Below, one piece after another: positions 6,101 to 6,650 of a stretch of 6,650 nucleotides of DNA. The translations under genes were made by a program, and so were the position numbers. The DNA is from an uncultured Gammaproteobacteria bacterium (GTDB taxonomy: Bacteria; Pseudomonadota; Gammaproteobacteria; PS1; Pseudothioglobaceae). The number at the start of each line of letters is the position of its first letter. The first letter of the stretch is position 1. Location of the stretch: positions 1 through 6,650 of the forward strand of contig CAKMYR010000069.1 in NCBI GenBank assembly GCA_929200175.1. Reading direction: 5' to 3'. Under the pieces are notes generated by a model. That model was not told the DNA's origin and made no database searches. It saw nothing but the letters and a program-made list of their open reading frames with translations.

Positions 6101-6650
6101 ACACTTGATTTTTCATCTAAATCGTAAATAAGCAAATGAAATACCTTTAAAAAATTATAAATGTCATCTTCTAAAACTTCTGTATTGTTATTTGCTTTTT
6201 TTAAGCTATCACTTATTATTTTTAATTTTTCTTTATATTTCTGTGAACTAAAATTAGCTTGTTGTATATTTCTAAAAAACTCTTTGCTACTTGTTGTGCA
6301 TCTTGCTTGATCTAGTATAAATCTAATTGATTTAGTATCTGTTATACTTAAAAATCCAGTAATTAATGCTATAATATCTCTGTCTTTATTAAAAAGATCA
6401 GAATTGTTAAAATCATCCCATGCAGCTTGCATGACTTCACTAAAATCTTTAGAACTTTTAGTTATTTGAATTGAACTTTTTATTTGACCCAGCAGTTTGT
6501 GTTGTTTTTTTTCATTTGTATTTTTAACGGTAACTATAACATCGTCTGTATTGTAGCCTGCAATTTTACCTTGTAGCTTTATTTCTACAATAGGCAAACA
6601 AGGGAGACTAGGAACATAACCACCCGTTAACATTAAAACAACATAAGATG
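3196..6650 (-). CDS. Large Cap4/DUF4297-like nuclease fused to an Avs-like alpha-helical repeat scaffold (5' end beyond window)
   Basis: The frame is open from the TGA at 3198-3196 to the right edge. The first in-window Met (6633) is preceded by in-frame codons for S-Y-V-V-L with no stop, so the true start lies outside; residue numbers below count from that Met. Residues 1 to about 225 resemble Cap4/DUF4297 double-strand DNA nucleases, with Asp30-Asp31 (YNTDDV) and Gln50-Ile51-Lys52 forming a D...QxK metal-binding site. Later motifs are the AWDDF of 71-75 and ALITG at 89-93. Residues about 255-320 (ALIILIGCWNENNENDTAVI onward) look like the winged-helix segment that follows the NTPase in STAND proteins. 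From about 320 to the end is helical repeat, with DPGGQWANRP (503-512), LPWLPQT (521-527) and, near the C-terminus, SRGVHRVDKTGK (1085-1096), motifs I recall from a widespread family of very large bacterial proteins. I find no GxxxxGK[ST] P-loop. A likely role is phage-sensing DNA cleavage together with the following membrane protein; this is inference. Confidence 0.85.
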   Translation of the reverse strand, partial: SYVVLMLTGGYVPSLPCLPIVEIKLQGKIAGYNTDDVIVTVKNTNEKKQHKLLGQIKSSIQITKSSKDFSEVMQAAWDDFNNSDLFNKDRDIIALITGFLSITDTKSIRFILDQARCTTSSKEFFRNIQQANFSSQKYKEKLKIISDSLKKANNNTEVLEDDIYNFLKVFHLLIYDLDEKSSVVLSLIHSHISQLSSECPKGIWGQIVTEVQQFNRSAGTITKDNLPDDLLEKFIQKSSKQIPQEILASKKLQEVPNLTQYTDLDAYIALIILIGCWNENNENDTAVINKLLGIEYSEWQQKAQAILHMPNSVLSLKKGIWKINNRDELLKNLGSRIFDNHLDSFKSIAIDVLQELDPAFELAVEQRPFANIHGKILKHSQELRQGIADGLAILGANPKYISYSKKTEEICVLTIRDIFHSNNWVIWASLNCLLPSLAEASPNEFLNLIDKTLKLTPCPFDELFTQESVGVFGRCYISGLLWALESLAWDEKYFSMVCLHLAKLASYDPGGQWANRPFNSLTTILLPWLPQTLAPIEKRKILIKTLLKEYPNIAWKLIISLLPNTHQSSSPTQKPKWRNLIPVDRKEAVTPEEYWQQISYYAELAVDFAKNNITKDITKLAELINYFDQLPESAFNQLVEVLSSVEVINLSENQRLILWENLTKFIKKHQRHSSEKWAMADKDIINLETIANKIAPKNLVNLYKHLFTDREHELYEETDDFDKQQENLNQKRKHAIQEIFKQDGIDGVIKFAESVTAPRIVGYALASINNIIKQKLLPAFLDTTNTKHQDFISLCIAKCNHLNSQWCDSLDTSTWTSDQKAQFLAYLPFTKNTWSRSYKWLKSEENKYWSCATASPYDENDGNLTDAIDKLLKYNRPIAAINCLYSMMYSKQPIEVKQCIRALLDLNATNKIDESIDKYHIIKLIEFIQSDASAPEEDILKIEWGYLPLLDYNDKAYPKFLENKLANDPKFFVEVIQLCYKSKNTKNTKKVSQAKATQAWRLLHSWKTPPGLKTDNSFDAQHFNQWLEQVKTLCKESGYLEIALECVGRVLFYAPEDTDGLWINKAVAQVINEEDAEDLCNGFSSGIYNSRGVHRVDKTGKAEKDIAKKWYAKTKAVEKLGYFRFAHTLKNVAKNYERDSARTIEEYATD

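Noticed and set aside
6631..6633. ATG at 6633 as the true start of the large nuclease gene
   Set aside because: The frame stays open upstream to the window edge, no ribosome binding site precedes it, and a start here would leave almost nothing before the nuclease core strand.

Overview
The window is AT-rich bacterial DNA, with hand-counted 60-base lines ranging from about 13% to 50% G+C. It reads as part of an anti-phage defence island. The host cannot be named from the sequence alone. The low G+C, AGGA/AAGG ribosome binding sites and sigma70-like promoter boxes would suit a low-GC gammaproteobacterium, but that is inference. The first 60 bases, inside a partial gene, are 50% G+C, while the restriction-modification (R-M) genes beside it fall to about 13-17% in sampled lines. 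This suggests the R-M cassette was acquired separately from the gene to its left.

Layout. (1) 1-100, minus strand: the first 33 codons of an unidentified gene leaving the window on the left. (2) 101-295: a divergent intergenic region with promoter-like boxes in both directions, a Fur-box-like match on the leftward side and a 12-bp imperfect inverted repeat ahead of the R-M genes. (3) 296-2355, plus strand: a type II R-M pair, a complete C5-cytosine DNA methyltransferase followed, with a 4-base ATGA overlap, by a 375-aa restriction endonuclease. The endonuclease has a C-terminal half of the NgoFVII/B3-like DNA-binding type and an N-terminal half that looks like a PD-(D/E)xK nuclease rather than a phospholipase D fold. 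(4) 2357-6650, minus strand: a convergent two-gene unit. The first gene, cut by the right edge, encodes a very large protein with an N-terminal Cap4/DUF4297-like nuclease and a long alpha-helical repeat scaffold resembling that of STAND/Avs-type defence proteins, but without a visible P-loop NTPase. It is followed after 14 bases by a small protein with one N-terminal membrane segment and coiled coils.

How they may work together. The R-M pair is a self-contained modify/cut system. The minus-strand pair is the most interesting part: a soluble nuclease-scaffold protein co-transcribed with a membrane-anchored coiled-coil protein would fit a two-component defence system in which the scaffold senses and the nuclease acts. 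That functional model is inference. The two operons meet tail to tail with a single base between their stop codons and no visible terminator. No RNA genes, transposases, CRISPR arrays or origins were found.
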